Positions 1 through 11,882 of a stretch of 64,000 nt of DNA are shown here, one piece after another; the stretch's first letter is position 1, and every line of letters starts with the position of its first letter. A program made the position numbers and the translations under genes. This stretch comes from Pseudisothecium myosuroides (taxonomy: Eukaryota; Streptophyta; Bryopsida; Hypnales; Lembophyllaceae): the NCBI GenBank assembly GCA_951799445.1, contig OX637290.1, positions 24,918,987-24,982,986 of the forward strand, given 5' to 3'. Below the pieces are notes generated by a model that made no database searches, was not told where the DNA came from, and was given only the letters and a program-made list of their open reading frames with translations.

Positions 1-141
1 GCACATCATGCGTGCACGAAACGTCTGCAACATAGTAAAACAAGTGAATTGTCAGCAGGAACTACTGAAGGAGAACAACAAAAGCTTCTAGAGGATACTC
101 TCCCCCTGGTTTAAAATAATATGCAGACAGCGGAGGGGTAC
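1..141 (-). other. last intron of the kinase gene inside the window, with a possible exon start at 24-1
   Basis: The donor is at 141-140 (AAAG|GTACC on the minus strand). A pyrimidine-rich tract ending TTGCAG gives an acceptor, and an exon could start at 24. In the frame handed over by the previous exon that exon meets a TGA at 8-6, so either this acceptor is not used or the gene is truncated. Only 24 bases are visible, so this stays open. Confidence 0.35.
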
Positions 142-3100
142 CTTTGAACTATGCACAAGCCAAGCCCAGTGCCTCCGTAAAGGCGCGAAGTTGATGCATC
201 TGCTTGAGTAAAGGGATTGAACATGTCCTGGAGCTTTTCCTTACTGATCCCAATGCCAGTATCATGAACCTCGAATTCCACGTCCACTGTTCCCGGAGAT
301 GAAGGTTGTGAACATATCTCCGGCACAGGAGCGACTTTCGTTGTTGACGGATGATCACTGTCAGAAGATTCATGCACGTCAATCGTGCAGCTTGGAGACT
401 TTCCAGAACCGTCTCTGAAGTAAGCTCCCGGCCAACTTCCCCAAGTACGTAATTTGGCCAATCTCGACGGCGGTTTGGGAGGGCGTGGAAAGAGATGAGG
501 AGCTTTTGCGGCTGCTAACGACTGAGTATTCTCACGCTCATGCTTCTCCTGGCGAGCCTTCCGTGCAGACAAACTAACATGCACTGTCACGGAGCCTTCG
601 TTGGTAAACTTCAATGCATTCCCAACTTCACTTACAAAACAAGGCCACCAGAATATCAGTCACATGCAGCGAGAACCCAGCTAGAGGCAGCGTAATGCTA
701 AGAAAATCAAGGCTATTGCAGTGTCTGTAATGAACCAGAAGCAGAAAAACCAACGTAAGCACCAACCAAGTACAGCCAATTAGCCAAATGGAATGCCCGC
801 ACTGCCCAAGTTAGCAAATTGGTGCCAACTCCCGCTAACTACCCCCTTGCAATGAATTTACAATCATGTCCACGCTAAGAACTGAACTTCCCGAATTTGG
901 GGAAGTAAACAAATTATGCCTATTACCAATGACTTGAAGTGCTAAATTCGTCCACAACAAGTAGTAGCAATTTGCTATATCGAAATCCTAACTCCCCACT
1001 AGTTAATTGGAAGAGCGCGCACACAATAGGTTAGCTAATGGACCTTGACACCCCAGTTGGGTAGCTACTTGGTTGGTGCGAAGAAGGCCTTCATAAGAAC
1101 AGAAAACAGAGAAACGGACAAAGAATAGCATACCAAGGTTCAGGATACACTGCTGCAGTTTTCCTGGATCTCCAACAACCCTATCTGGCACTGTGCCATC
1201 AATGTGCCAAAGCAATTGCAAATTATGGGAATGCGCTTGAACTTCCATCATGCGTAGTGTGCTAGCAACTGTTTTCCGAATGCTGAAGGGCACAGTTTCA
1301 ACTTCCAATCGGCCAGCTTCGATCTTCGAGAGATCCAGCACGCTATTTATAATGTGTAGAAGCAAGTCTGCACACTCTTTCACAGACATCAGACTCTCCC
1401 GCTGATCTTGCGTCAACTGGGAATCTAACAATAATGCTGTCAACCCAAGTATCCCATGTATTGGAGTCCTGTCAAATTAACCCACAACAGTTTCTGTCAG
1501 AGCTGAAGATAGCGGTTTTACTGCAATCCGAAACCAACGGTCGTATCCCAGAAGTTGGCCAATGAAAATTGAACTAATCAAAAAGGCTTCTAGCAACTGT
1601 GGCTCAATTACATAGCTATAAAAAGTTACATGGCAAACACGATTCACAACCTCTTCTTTGACTAGAATGCAGACCACTCAAAGTTACGTATCCTTCCTTC
1701 AAATCAATTAGCATCAGCTGCGGCCCTTGAAGGCCGTATGTTTCAATAGAAAAAATAGAAAATTAGTTAGTATCTCTTCGGAACCGTTTACATAACGGAG
1801 AGGGTCAACAGAGCATAAATTAAGAGACTCAGTTGTGTATTAGGAAATAACACCACAGCACGGTGCAGAAATCACCTTATTTCATGGCTCATATTGGCAA
1901 GAAAATCCGACTTCGCATGGCTCGCCAGCTCTGCTCTCTTTTGAGAGATCCGAAGGTCGTTGTTGGCTTTCACCAACTCATTCGTCCTCATCGCCACTGT
2001 CTCCTCCAGATCTTCATTCGCTTTATTCATGTCGTCGGTTAACTGTGTCTTCTCTTTGACAGCCGCCGCTAAGACTATGGCAACCAACCCCATAACAGAA
2101 ATAAAAAGCTCGATTTGGAGAATTAGGCCCGGAGACGACTTGTCGAGTGGCGCCCCAGCCATATAGTACAGGGAGTTTTTCCGATGTAGTGTGCCCAAAG
2201 CACAGCAGAGTGAAATGACTGCCACCACTATAGCCCATCCATAGTGGTTGAACCGAAAGGAAGCGAATACAATCAGCGGATAAACCAAGTAAGGTAACGG
2301 CCGTATAAAATGTTGCACTCTGAAGAAGAATAGCATGACGAGAGCGAGAACCACCAGCAACCACAAGGCTAAGGATTTCGCCAAGTTGAACCAATCGGGC
2401 GGCTTCACAACAAAGGTAGGTCTTCCAATGGCCAGCAGGTGGACGATGGCCGGGGAAAGCGTTAACATTGCCGCAACCACTCCTAACCACCATGTCATCC
2501 AAAAGCGAATAAAACTATGCCACCGCACGATTTCAGATAAACACGACACCACAGCTATGGGTGTGTCGAACACTAAAGTCGTGCCCACAACAATCAAAAT
2601 GTAACAAAACGCCTGTCGCACATTGTCGATCGTCGGCACTATCTTGGTCAGGTTTTCACGACGACACAAGTAGTGGTGGAGCAACCAAGCACCAATATGC
2701 GTTTCCAAAACTCCGAGCAGCGATATCAATATCAAGACCAGCGCCCGAGTCAGATACAATGTCGGAGGACCCCGCGAAACCAAATAAATCCGCGAGAAGT
2801 AATACCCGAACAAATTGCCCACCAGAACAGAGCCTTGGAATTTGCATGCCAGCGCTAACCCGATCGCGTGCGGAAAATACAATGGAAAAATGGCGGACCG
2901 GTTCATCGCCTTCACCAGCGCCTCTGTCGAAAACTCGTACACGCAAATCCCACCCACGGAAGTCGCAATTCCAGCCCAAATATTCAACTGCAGCAATCTC
3001 AGGTAGTCCCAGCCATTCCGGGGACGGTCCACGAACATAGGGCTCGAGAACAAGTAATCCACAAAGAGCTTCGGCATTTGGACCAAAACCCTGATACAAA

Positions 3101-3164
3101 CCACGCATTGCTCTCGTACCCCCGGCTGATCTGGCCGGAACCTCTGAGACCTCCAGCTCTCCAT
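142..3164 (-). CDS. MASE1-like membrane sensor histidine kinase (5' three exons; 3' end beyond window)
   Basis: A sensor kinase that should autophosphorylate on histidine and start a His-Asp phosphorelay from a membrane. Exons read on the minus strand are 3164-1876, 1468-1134 and 625-142, with GT-AG borders and continuous phase. The ATG at 3164 is the first one after an in-frame stop at 3200-3198. Residues about 40-340 form many hydrophobic segments resembling MASE1, with no CHASE-like extracellular loop. A coiled linker follows (KEKTQL to AELASHAKS), then the H-box NMSHEIR with the phospho-acceptor His near residue 427. Splicing restores [13 protein letters not shown] and [11 protein letters not shown], which shows the junctions are right. 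The ATPase lobe has the N box, [14 protein letters not shown] and YGGTGLGL. Receiver domains, if present, lie off the left edge. The MASE1 call comes from topology and is less secure than the kinase call. Confidence 0.85.
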
Positions 3165-3320
3165 CGCCGTCGCGACACCGCCCTCGCAAAGCAATCCCTA
3201 ACCAAACCGCATTCTTGCAGGCCTCCTGCCCTACCAAACCAATCCCCAAATGAACCCCATTCTCGTGGCCCTGCTTGCACGATCAAGAGCACAGCTACTA
3301 CCACACCTACCCAAACGCAC

Positions 3321-3472
3321 CATTCTCGTTTCAAACCTTGGAAAACCACAACCACATCGAATAGACGACATAACCTGCCCAAACCGGTCATCGAAGCATT
3401 CTCGTTTCAAACCTCGGAAAGCCACAACCACATCGAATAGACGACATAACCTGCCCAAACCGGTCATCGAAG
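3321..3472. repeat. two tandem 76-bp copies upstream of the kinase start
   Basis: Copy 1 is 3321-3396 and copy 2 is 3397-3472. Both start CATTCTCGTTTCAAACC and end CCGGTCATCGAAG, with only a few differences. The array lies 160-300 bp upstream of the kinase ATG, so it would fall in the 5' leader or promoter. It keeps minus-strand ORFs partly open, but nothing recognisable is encoded. Confidence 0.85.
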
Positions 3473-3603
3473 AATTCGTCTCCCTCCCATCCTCCTCGTC
3501 GCACCTCCCAAGCGCAACAACACGCCTTCCCCACCCTAATTCCCATCCAGATCAGGGTCGAATACACCCCCGGAACAATACTCTCCGCACCAGCTTCGTC
3601 GTC

Positions 3604-4140
3604 ATGGCAGCACCCTCCCTAAACCTTCCGTCCGCAACCTGGCTCCCCATAGCGCCCTCTCTCTCTGTCCGAAACCCTAAGTGCTTCCCGAAGTGGCAAT
3701 CCTTCCCCAATTGCGCTCAAACTTTGTGCCAAACTTGTTAAACGCCACTACCAGGGGTCGGCCGTCCCCTGCCGCGGCACCACTGTTTGGCTGCGGCTAC
3801 AGTAACTGAGTTCCCGGGCCCTGAAGAAGCGGCCAAAAGCAAAGCTCGTGAGAGCACGACGACGAAGCGGTCGCAAAGACAATCGGAGGCCAAGGAAGTG
3901 GCCAACTTGTGGCCCACCGAGCCAGGCAGTGCAGCGTCAGAGGCTCAGAGCGCACTGAGCTTCGACAGCTGGGCCTCACTTGATATCTCTACTTGGGCCC
4001 TCTCGATTGCGGTCGGTGTGCTTTAGGTCGCCCGCTTTTGACCCTGTCCTGCGCAGGGTACCGTAATACGTTAAGTTAGTGGTAAGGGTGGCCCTAAAAA
4101 CTACGGAGTATGATTTCATCCTTGCAAGATATCACCCTGT
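3604..4140 (+). pseudogene. possible decayed coding sequence between the kinase and MICU genes
   Basis: Not recognised. Several plus-strand blocks look protein-like but lie in different frames. They are a plastid-transit-like start at 3604 (MAAPSLNLPS), a block at 3787-4023 (EFPGPEEAAKSKAREST up to STWALSIAVGVL) ended by TAG, then LTLSCAGYRNTLS near 4036-4074 and RVALKTTEYDFILARYHPV near 4089-4145 in shifted frames. The order and tone of the blocks suggest one gene broken by stops and indels, but short introns or chance cannot be excluded. The start, the end and the function are all uncertain. Confidence 0.3.
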
Positions 4141-4624
4141 GCACATCCCACTGTAGGACGTTATCTACGCAAATCAAACATTTTGGCTAACATTTAGGCA
4201 AAATATTTTGGCGATATCTTCGAGTCCTTCTCCTTTGTCTTTTTTGCTGTGGCTTTGTGTGCCCGCCAGTGCTTCCGTGTCTCCCTTGTCAACAAATTTT
4301 GAATCGATCGCTGCGATGCTTTGCAGCAAAACCTTAGTCGTTAGGGCGATATCTGTTTCGTTCGAAAAATTCGTGCATTCTTGTCCTGGAATGAATGCGA
4401 ATTGATGACGGTACTGTCCCAAATTTGCATTTCCAATAGGCATCTGTGAAGAATCAATCCTTCGCCAGAGGATATACCTTCACAATGGAAGTGCCGGATC
4501 GTTTCATTTCTGGAAGGTCTTTCTCAAAGATGAACTACCCCATTCTAGACCAAACCCAATGGGAGCAAGCGCATTGTGGGTTAAATTATGTTAGTGGTGT
4601 ACATTCAAGTTCTTAGTTCTTGTT
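4141..4624. other. intergenic; no supported gene
   Basis: Mixed-composition sequence before the MICU start. It has short ORFs on both strands (a 65-codon one on plus, an 89-codon one on minus) with no family resemblance and no convincing splice partners. It presumably contains the MICU promoter and leader. Confidence 0.5.
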
Positions 4625-7600
4625 GTGGCTGAGTTGTGTACATTACGATCGAGAAGCATGAAACTCGCGCGGCACAGGGCATTGGTGAGGGTACTCGTGG
4701 AGCGACATTCGTTGTTGACGTCGCGGCCGATTCGGACGCAGGCCAATTGTGAGCTATGGCTTCCAGCTGTGAGTGCGAGCACAGGGGAATCGACGAGTCG
4801 TACTCCATCAGGGTTTGCGATGTGGGGGGCGGGGTTTCTGGCTGGCGCTGTGGCTATGGAATCGTTGTGGCGATCGGACGAGAGAGTCGCCTGTTGTGAA
4901 GCTGCGGCGGAGCGGTCGTTGGCGTCGCCGATGGGGAAAACACCTGCCTCCAAGCTATCGCAACCTACTTTCTTCCTTAGTGGTAGGGTCTGTTCTCGCA
5001 AAACCTTAAGAACTAAGAAATCCAAATTGGTTCTCATGTTTTCTCAAGCAGTTGAGGAGGTCATTTGAAGAGTTTCTGTTGTTGTCCAATTCTATTTATT
5101 TTGTGAACAACATGTGCAATGTCCTTCGTTGATGCTGGTGATATAAAATTTGCTTCTATCTGAATTATACTTTTCACAATATGATCAATCGACTTGGTCA
5201 TTTTGTAACCATGACTTCTTGGTTGTAAGGGGTTAACATTCCTTTCCTCCGCACTTTGCATATTTTTTCACGTTCATCACGTTTACATCCGGAAGCTAGC
5301 AATGCCGGTTGCTTTTCTGTCTATTCCAGCGCCTGTATAAGACCGAAGTATATGTGGTGGTGGAATTCTCTGATTTGCGCGTCTTCAAATTGTATGATAA
5401 AATGTGGCACAAGGACTTGGTGAATTACGTAGTGTTGCAAGAAGATTTCTACTTAGTTGACATTGTGTATCTTTACTTGGGGATGCAGACGCGTACCGGC
5501 GGCGTATTTTCTTCAATTACGAGAGGCGACTTCGTTTGCGCAGCCCTCCTGAGAAGGTGAAGCACCTGCTTACCTTACTTTGGGATATTTTTGTAACGTT
5601 GCAAAGTATATATTCTGGCGACTGTGCACTAGCTGTTGAGGTTATTGGTTTGTAAACAGGGTTTTTATTGTAAGATTATTCTTTTAAGTGATTTTTGGAC
5701 ATCACTCATGGGGAGTTTTGCAATGAGGAGTAGGTCAATCATGGAGAGGCGTGCACTTCATTCACAGTGTTATTTAAGGATTGTGAGCTAATTTTTTTTA
5801 GTGGCATAAGTATCTTGCAAGTCGCTGATAGTAAAGGAGGCCTCCCAATGAATCATGGGCAGGTCTCTCCATGAAGTACCTACGAGCTCTGCATCGTTGT
5901 GCTTGCCTCGCCTTCTCATGATCAATCTTTGTAAGATATAGTCTAAAATTTCTTGAAACTTTCTTGAAACTTTATATTTTGCATTTACTGATGAGGGAGT
6001 TTGTAGAAAAATTATCCAGGTGTTCGAGTATTTCTCGACTGTGCGAAATGAAGATGGCCGCACTTTTATGACTGCAGCGGATTTGATGAGAGCAATTGTT
6101 CCGGTTTTCCCACCATCAGGTTCTCACCTGGTGAGAGAGGGTTATCTTGGCGGGGAGAGATCCCCGGGCGATTTGAAATGTCCTCCCTCGAAGTTCTTCA
6201 TGTTGTTTGACACGAATGGGGACGGACTGATTTCATTTCCAGAGTAAGTTTCTTGTTATGATGTATGCCAGAAGCAGTTCGCATCAACAATGAATGATAC
6301 ACTAGTCTGTCAAAGTGACATTTTGGTGATAACATCTCGCAGACAAACGTCCTGTACAGGTACATCTTTTTCATCACGCTTTTGAGCATCCCAGAAAAGA
6401 ATTTCAGTGCAACATTCCGAATGTTCGATTTGGATGGGAATGGGTAAGCTTTGTGTTCTTTAATGCATATGTTGCATTTGTCCTGTTGAGGCTTGGTTAT
6501 ACCAGTAACTTTGTTTTTTTAGGAGCAAAATTGAGCATAGAAACTGTTTATGTTGACCTCTGTGGTGAACAGTTCTTATTTTCAGTTGCCAATTACTACT
6601 GGTGATTTGAATGCATACCTGGGATGGGGTTGTTGTGTCACAGGATGATTGACAGGGATGAATTCAAAAAAGTCATGACGTGGATGCGTGAGCAAACTCG
6701 GGTTGGCAAATCACACACACACGGTCTTCGCACTGGATTGCAAGTATCTGGCGAAGTTGAAGATGCTGGCTTGGTTGAACTCTTTTTCGGAAAAGATGGA
6801 AAGCGCCAACTTCCAAGGGCACAGTTTGAGAAATTTTTGCTTGAACTTCATGAAGAGGTATCAGGTTCATGCATGAGGAAGCCCAATTGTCTCAATTTGA
6901 ATCACTGTGGTGAAGATGAAAGAATATTCGAACTTAGCACTTGCCAGTCAATGACACTTTTGAATTCATGCAACAGATTACTCGTCTCGAGTTTGCCCAT
7001 TATGACTTCGAGAATCGGGGGACCATCTCAGCTACAGATTTTGGTTTGTCAATGACAGCCTCTGCAGACATATCAAGGATGAATCACTTCCTGGATCGTG
7101 TCGAAGACATGGCAACTGATCCGCACTTTGCCAGCATGCGAGTAACCTTGGAGGTGAGGCTTCTTGGTATCTGAGTTACATGAAATGTAGCCTCTTTCTG
7201 GTTTGATTCTTGGGATATTCAAGAATTACTAAATCTGAACTTTCTATAACCTAGAGATTTTCCTCCTTTTGTCTGCGGCACCTCACTTGAAGATGGAGTA
7301 TCCCTTTCAAGATTCTAATTGAATTAGTCGTTGATATCTCACCTAATGTGAGGTATTATGGGGACTTAGAGTTATTATTTTTGTGAGAGGCAAAGGGTCT
7401 TGCTTGAACTAGTTTGTAATGTTATGAACCTCTCATGCTGTTCCCTTCTGCACTTCGTAGAAAATATTTCAACTGACATTTCTGTCTGACTCTTGGCTGC
7501 CGATCATGAATTGGACTATTTCTTGATTGTAAATTGATTTATGCTGTAGGAATTCATACAATTTGCAAATCTTCGAATGAAGATTCCAGTCATGACATTG

Positions 7601-8205
7601 GCAATCTCCAGCTTTGGCAAGATTCAGGGAAAACTGACGAAACAGGATGTTCAGCGTGCTGCTGATAAGGTCTGACAATTCATCATGCAAGGCATTTGGT
7701 CACCACACTTCTAAACAACATCCATTCTACAATGTTATTAGGGGTTGTCAGAGTGCAAGTTTTTCATTTTGCTTTCCGTTTTGACCCTTATGCAATTCTA
7801 AGGCTTAAATTTTTGTCTAAAATATTCACACTCAAGTAGAGGTTTCTGAAAGCCTTTGTTTGAGAATTTCTTCTTATTGTGAAAAGCAAATTTTGTACCT
7901 TCACACCTCTATTGAATCTTAGCATGGATTGAAAGCTTACACAAATGTACTTGCTTTTTAGGCTCAACTAACCATCACGTATGCATGAATTACAGATTTG
8001 CCACGCCCCAATTTCGGATGCAGTGGTGGACATTATATTTCACATTTTCGATGGTGATGCGGATGGTGTGCTTAGTATGGAGGAGTTTCTGGGTGTACTG
8101 CAGCAAAGAGAAAGGGACCTTGTCGATCCAAGTGATTCTGGATTTGTTCAATTTCTCAAATGCTGGTGGAAATGTGCAGGCAACTGCCAGAAGCCCTGGT
8201 TATAA
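4625..8205 (+). CDS. MICU: mitochondrial calcium uptake protein, MICU family (complete, 8 exons)
   Basis: Calcium-sensing regulator of the mitochondrial calcium uniporter, expected in the intermembrane space at the inner membrane. Exons: 4625-4982, 5489-5556, 6020-6243, 6360-6443, 6644-6857, 6977-7153, 7550-7669, 7996-8205. They sum to 1455 nt (484 residues) with every phase matching. The basic, Ser/Arg-rich N terminus fits a mitochondrial presequence; ATGs at 4625 and 4661 are both possible starts. Exon 2 gives the conserved AYRRRIFFNYERR and RLRSPPEK, and exon 3 gives VFEYFSTVRN and the DLMRAIVPVFPPS signature. EF-hands lie at about 206-217 (DTNGDGLISFPE), 240-251 (DLDGNGMIDRDE) and 434-445 (DGDADGVLSMEE), all with acidic ligands at positions 1, 3 and/or 5 and Glu at 12. 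Three complete loops match plant MICU rather than the two of animals. It is divergent from the histidine kinase. Confidence 0.93.
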
Positions 8206-9500
8206 TTTAAGAGGCACAAGATTTCATGGGACATCTTCCTGAATGTACGCCAGGACTACTAACATTTTTTTACATAGGCTCAAAAGAGCTGATTCTATAA
8301 TTAGGAAGGCAAATATACTATTAGAGGAAATTCATCATGCTCTTATCCATCTCAGCATTTTTTTTATCTTAGGAATGATCAGGGTAATTCCACAAAACGC
8401 GAATGACATTTAGCGGTTTTAGGTGTTTTGAGCACTTTTGGTAAGCTGATGATATTGATGCCGTGTAATTTTATGGTGGTTTGATAATTGAAATTCAATG
8501 GCAAATTGGTGTTGAAATTAATTCTGGCTGCTCGGTTACTGGTGGCCCAGATTATGAGGCTTTAAACTTCAATCGTAATCCTTCCCTTTGTGTTATGTCC
8601 ATTGTTTCAGAGCCTGCTCTCATAGCATTCTTGAGGAGCTGCCTCCAAGCCCTTGCGAAAGGAATCCAGATTCTTCATAACATTCTTGAACGTGACGGGT
8701 CCCCACCACCTTCAAGAATGTAAGTCCACAATATCCTCTTGACTCATCACCTAGTAAACGAGATTCATCATTGAATAAAAGTTGGGCCATTGGTTCTTGC
8801 CTTCTTAGCCATTCCATTTGTCATTGAAACTGTGATCAAAGAAACCTCAAGAGGAACGGAAAGATCTCCAGGAATACAGGAATGGATCCTGCTGTGTTAT
8901 TTTAAATCATTATGGTTTTCGTGCACAATCTGGAACTGTCAAAAGCTACAGGAAAAGGACTAATGTTGACCACTCAGAATTTCATGCATGCTCTCTTTAG
9001 TGGATGTCAAACTTTTGAGTCATTTTCAATAGCCGCCTGCAGTTTTCGAGAAGGGTGAGTTCCTCAACTGCTACTGTAGAGAATTTTATGCTTCATGTGA
9101 TCGGTACTTGTTTTGTTCCTTGTCTGATACTCCTGGTCATTTGAAAGTCACTCATATTAGAATGAGTATTTTATAAGACTAGAAATTGCATTGACTCATC
9201 TTCTTTATGTGAAGATGAAGGCTCGACAAGCATCAGATATGGGAAGCACCACTTGCGTGTAGCACCCACCCTTGATAGCCGTTTTCCTACTTATGTGGAT
9301 ATTCCACTCAGGACTGGGAACAGTTAGAATACATTTGCTTTCCTCAACAATACGTTAAGGTTGTTTGCTCTAAAACCAACTGTCCTTTTGAAATCAACCC
9401 TATAAAAAGCTACTGAATGGATATTAGGTGGTCCTTAAATGGACCACTTTAGCAATATTCTTTATTGCAAGAGCCAATCATTGGCCTTGATTTTCTCAAA
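8206..9500. other. MICU 3' flank and intergenic space; no supported gene
   Basis: Moderately AT-rich. A short exon-like open stretch at 8610-8723 follows a TTTCAG, but I cannot link it to any neighbour and it may be part of a MICU 3' UTR. Nothing else is supported. Confidence 0.5.
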
Positions 9501-9505
9501 TCACT

Positions 9506-9950
9506 TTTTTTTTTTTTTTTTTTGACACAAATAAAGGTTGACCTTTACTGCAAGAGAAAAATAACAAGACCCCGGCCTGGGGGGGCAAGCAACAAAAGCA
9601 AGATACAAAACAATATACTAAAAACTAAGCGCCACCACGGGTGGGGCGGGAACCACCCCGCCATGGCGGTTGGAAAACAAACCCGGCCCTAGGATTGGAA
9701 AGAGACCACCTCAGAGAACTATCAACCATCACAACAAACAAATCATTACGCGTCCAACGAAGCTCAAAACGGCTCTTAGCTCCCTCCCACCGGTTGGATC
9801 TACCCTTCCTAAGCCTACAAACCGAATCCTACTATGAACGCCCATAATCAACCATCCCCAACCAAATCCGTTGCTCCAATTTGGTATGGTGCCACTTGAC
9901 ATCATTGAACGCCGCATCGTTTTGAGTTGCAAGTGGATGTGTTTTGGGAT
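9506..9950 (-). mobile_element. truncated LINE-like retroposon, 3' end with poly(A)
   Basis: Read on the minus strand, a GC-richer body ends in ...CTTTATTTGTGTC followed by a run of about 20 A (the poly-T at 9507-9524 on plus). The same tail motif, ending TTCATCTGTGTC-An, recurs at about 38164 and 43531, as expected for 3' ends of a LINE family. The minus strand shows broken coding with pieces such as LEQRIWLGMVDYGR and WEGAKSRFELRWTRN. No reverse transcriptase motif is visible, so only the 3' part is present. Confidence 0.55.
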
Positions 9951-10246
9951 GACCTAGGGTCACAAATAGGTGCCTACAACAAAAATCTTTGAGAATTTGT
10001 AACTAATTTAAAAATACTTCAAAAAATATGAAACTACTTGTGTTACATTTAGCATCTATTTTTCTTTCTTTAAAAAATGAGTTAAAAATATTTATATTCA
10101 TGCAAATCTATGAAAAAGATGGACTAGCCCTTAAAAGGTTGCTTTTAGAGCAGACTACTTTATACACAGTTGATGCCGATAATATTGCTTCTCCATGCAA
10201 ATTTTTAAAATAAAATTATAATACTCCAAAGAATTAACCTCTAATA

Positions 10247-10490
10247 TCTTAAGGCCATTTCTTTTTGTCAAAAAACACTTAAAATTGTCATTTCCAATGC
10301 AAAGAGCAAAAAAATTCTATTTTTTTATTGCATATCTAACTATAGGATCTTGCACTACACCGGTATGAAAATGTGTGGAAATTTTTTTAGAAAATTTGAT
10401 CAAGGAAATTGCAATAAATTTGCATTTAAAAGTGAAGAAAACGAGTTTTTTGGCACTTTTCTATACTAGAAAAGATGACTCTAAATCCTC
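10247..10490. mobile_element. partial copy of the TTAA-flanked TIR family
   Basis: About 245 bp from CTTAAGGCCATTTC to TAAATCCTC align by eye with the first about 245 bp of the next element (10495-10740). Both share the series CACTTAAAATTG/CACTCAAAATTG, GCAAAGAGCAAAA, CATATCTAA and ATTTGCATTTAAA. It is probably the remnant of a copy cut or overlapped by its neighbour. Confidence 0.5.
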
Positions 10491-10494
10491 TTAA

Positions 10495-11397
10495 TTCCTA
10501 AAGTCCTAAAGCCATTTTCCCATCCAATACCACTCAAAATTGCCATTTTTGTAGTAAAGAGCAAAACAAGTTATAAACTCTTTTCTATACATATCTAATC
10601 GTAGGACCTTATACTAGACTGATCTAATAATGTGTAAAAGAAATTTTAGAAACTTTGACCATGTAGATTGCAAGATATTTGCATTTAAAGTGGTGGAAAC
10701 AAGTTTTATTGCACTTTATTCAACTACATTTTTTGACTTTGAAACTTTTTAATTAAAATTTTTTGCTCTATTGATTTTGAATTTCTATTTTATATGATGA
10801 AGAATTGAATTGAGAGTCTAGGAAAAAGAATTCAAAAAAATACATTTAGATTTCACTCATTAAAAAATTATAAAGTAGAAGTAGGTTCGAGATTGAAGGA
10901 AAAATTAAACCATTAATAGCTCTAAGATGGAATTGAAACACACTAATCTCAACAATGAGGTTGTTTTAGGAAGAAACCTTAACCTTGTGAAATTTTTTTT
11001 TTGAAATATTGTGAAAATTGAGTTAAAAAATGAATCCTACAAATTATTTTTTTCAAGATGCTTTGACTGCCTGAAAAACAAGATTGTCCATAACTTTCTC
11101 ATAACAAATCTAGATGGAATGAATCAAAGCTTTACGTATAAATAAAAATATAATTTATGAGAAAAAAAATTAAAGTTTTTTTGAGGTTTTTTTCTATTTG
11201 CAAAACTAAAAAAAGGGCTTTTTTGTGCCATAATTTTTGCTCCCAGATACCAATTGGAATAAAAATTATATTTCCAAAAAGCTAATGTATTTCTCTATCT
11301 TCACAAAAAAATTTAAAGAATCACAACAAATATTGAGACCATAGGAGCGTGCCCAAAAGCTATTTTGTCCCTCAAGGAGACAACGGAACTTTAGGGA
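10495..11397. mobile_element. old copy of the TTAA-flanked TIR element
   Basis: It is bounded by TTAA at 10491-10494 and CTAA at 11398-11401 and is 903 bp long, close to the 932 bp of the intact copy at 32866-33797. The ends TTCCTAAAGTCC and GGAACTTTAGGGA are degraded inverted repeats. Internal blocks match the intact copy in opposite orientation, including the poly-A/T linkers and ATTGAATTGAGAGTCTAGG. It has no coding capacity. Confidence 0.6.
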
Positions 11398-11706
11398 CTA
11401 ATTCAACAAGTGTTTTGATCCTTGTTTCATTCATAAACCACTTGTTTGATATCATCCTGAATTGGATACATTGTAAATGCATTGTTTAGGAGAATGGCAT
11501 TTTGTTGAGTGATTGTAATTTTCTTGATCCATTTATATTAGATCAATGCCTCTCAGTCTTGAATATGTGACGCCATGATAACCACTTTTTCATGACATGA
11601 TATTCCTTGGGCTAATTCATAATATAACCCAATGATCAACAATATGAGTCTCTAACTCATAACAATGTGGTGCAGCATGTGCCACATTTTTCCTACATAA
11701 CCCCAC

Positions 11707-11882
11707 ATCACAAAGTTTACCAGTTGCAGTTTGTCAACAGTTATTGTGTGGTTATCGTTGTTTCATGGGTTTGCACATTAATATACAATTTAGCACATCA
11801 TTGTATATTAATGTGCAAATCCATGAAACAACAATAACTACACAATAATTGTTGACAAACTGCAACTTGTAAACTTTGTGAT
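11707..11882. repeat. long hairpin, arms about 83 bp, loop 10 bp
   Basis: The left arm 11707-11789 runs from ATCACAAAGTTTACC to TTAATATACAAT. The right arm 11800-11882 is its near-perfect reverse complement, with only a few mismatches such as CCAG/CTTG. The loop is TTAGCACATC. The size and symmetry fit a small foldback MITE; a transcript would fold like a miRNA or siRNA precursor. No neighbouring gene explains it. Confidence 0.85.

Noticed and set aside
1960..3040. Overlapping plus and minus ORFs of 60-197 codons over the kinase exon
   Set aside because: They are alternative-frame shadows of the long membrane-domain exon.
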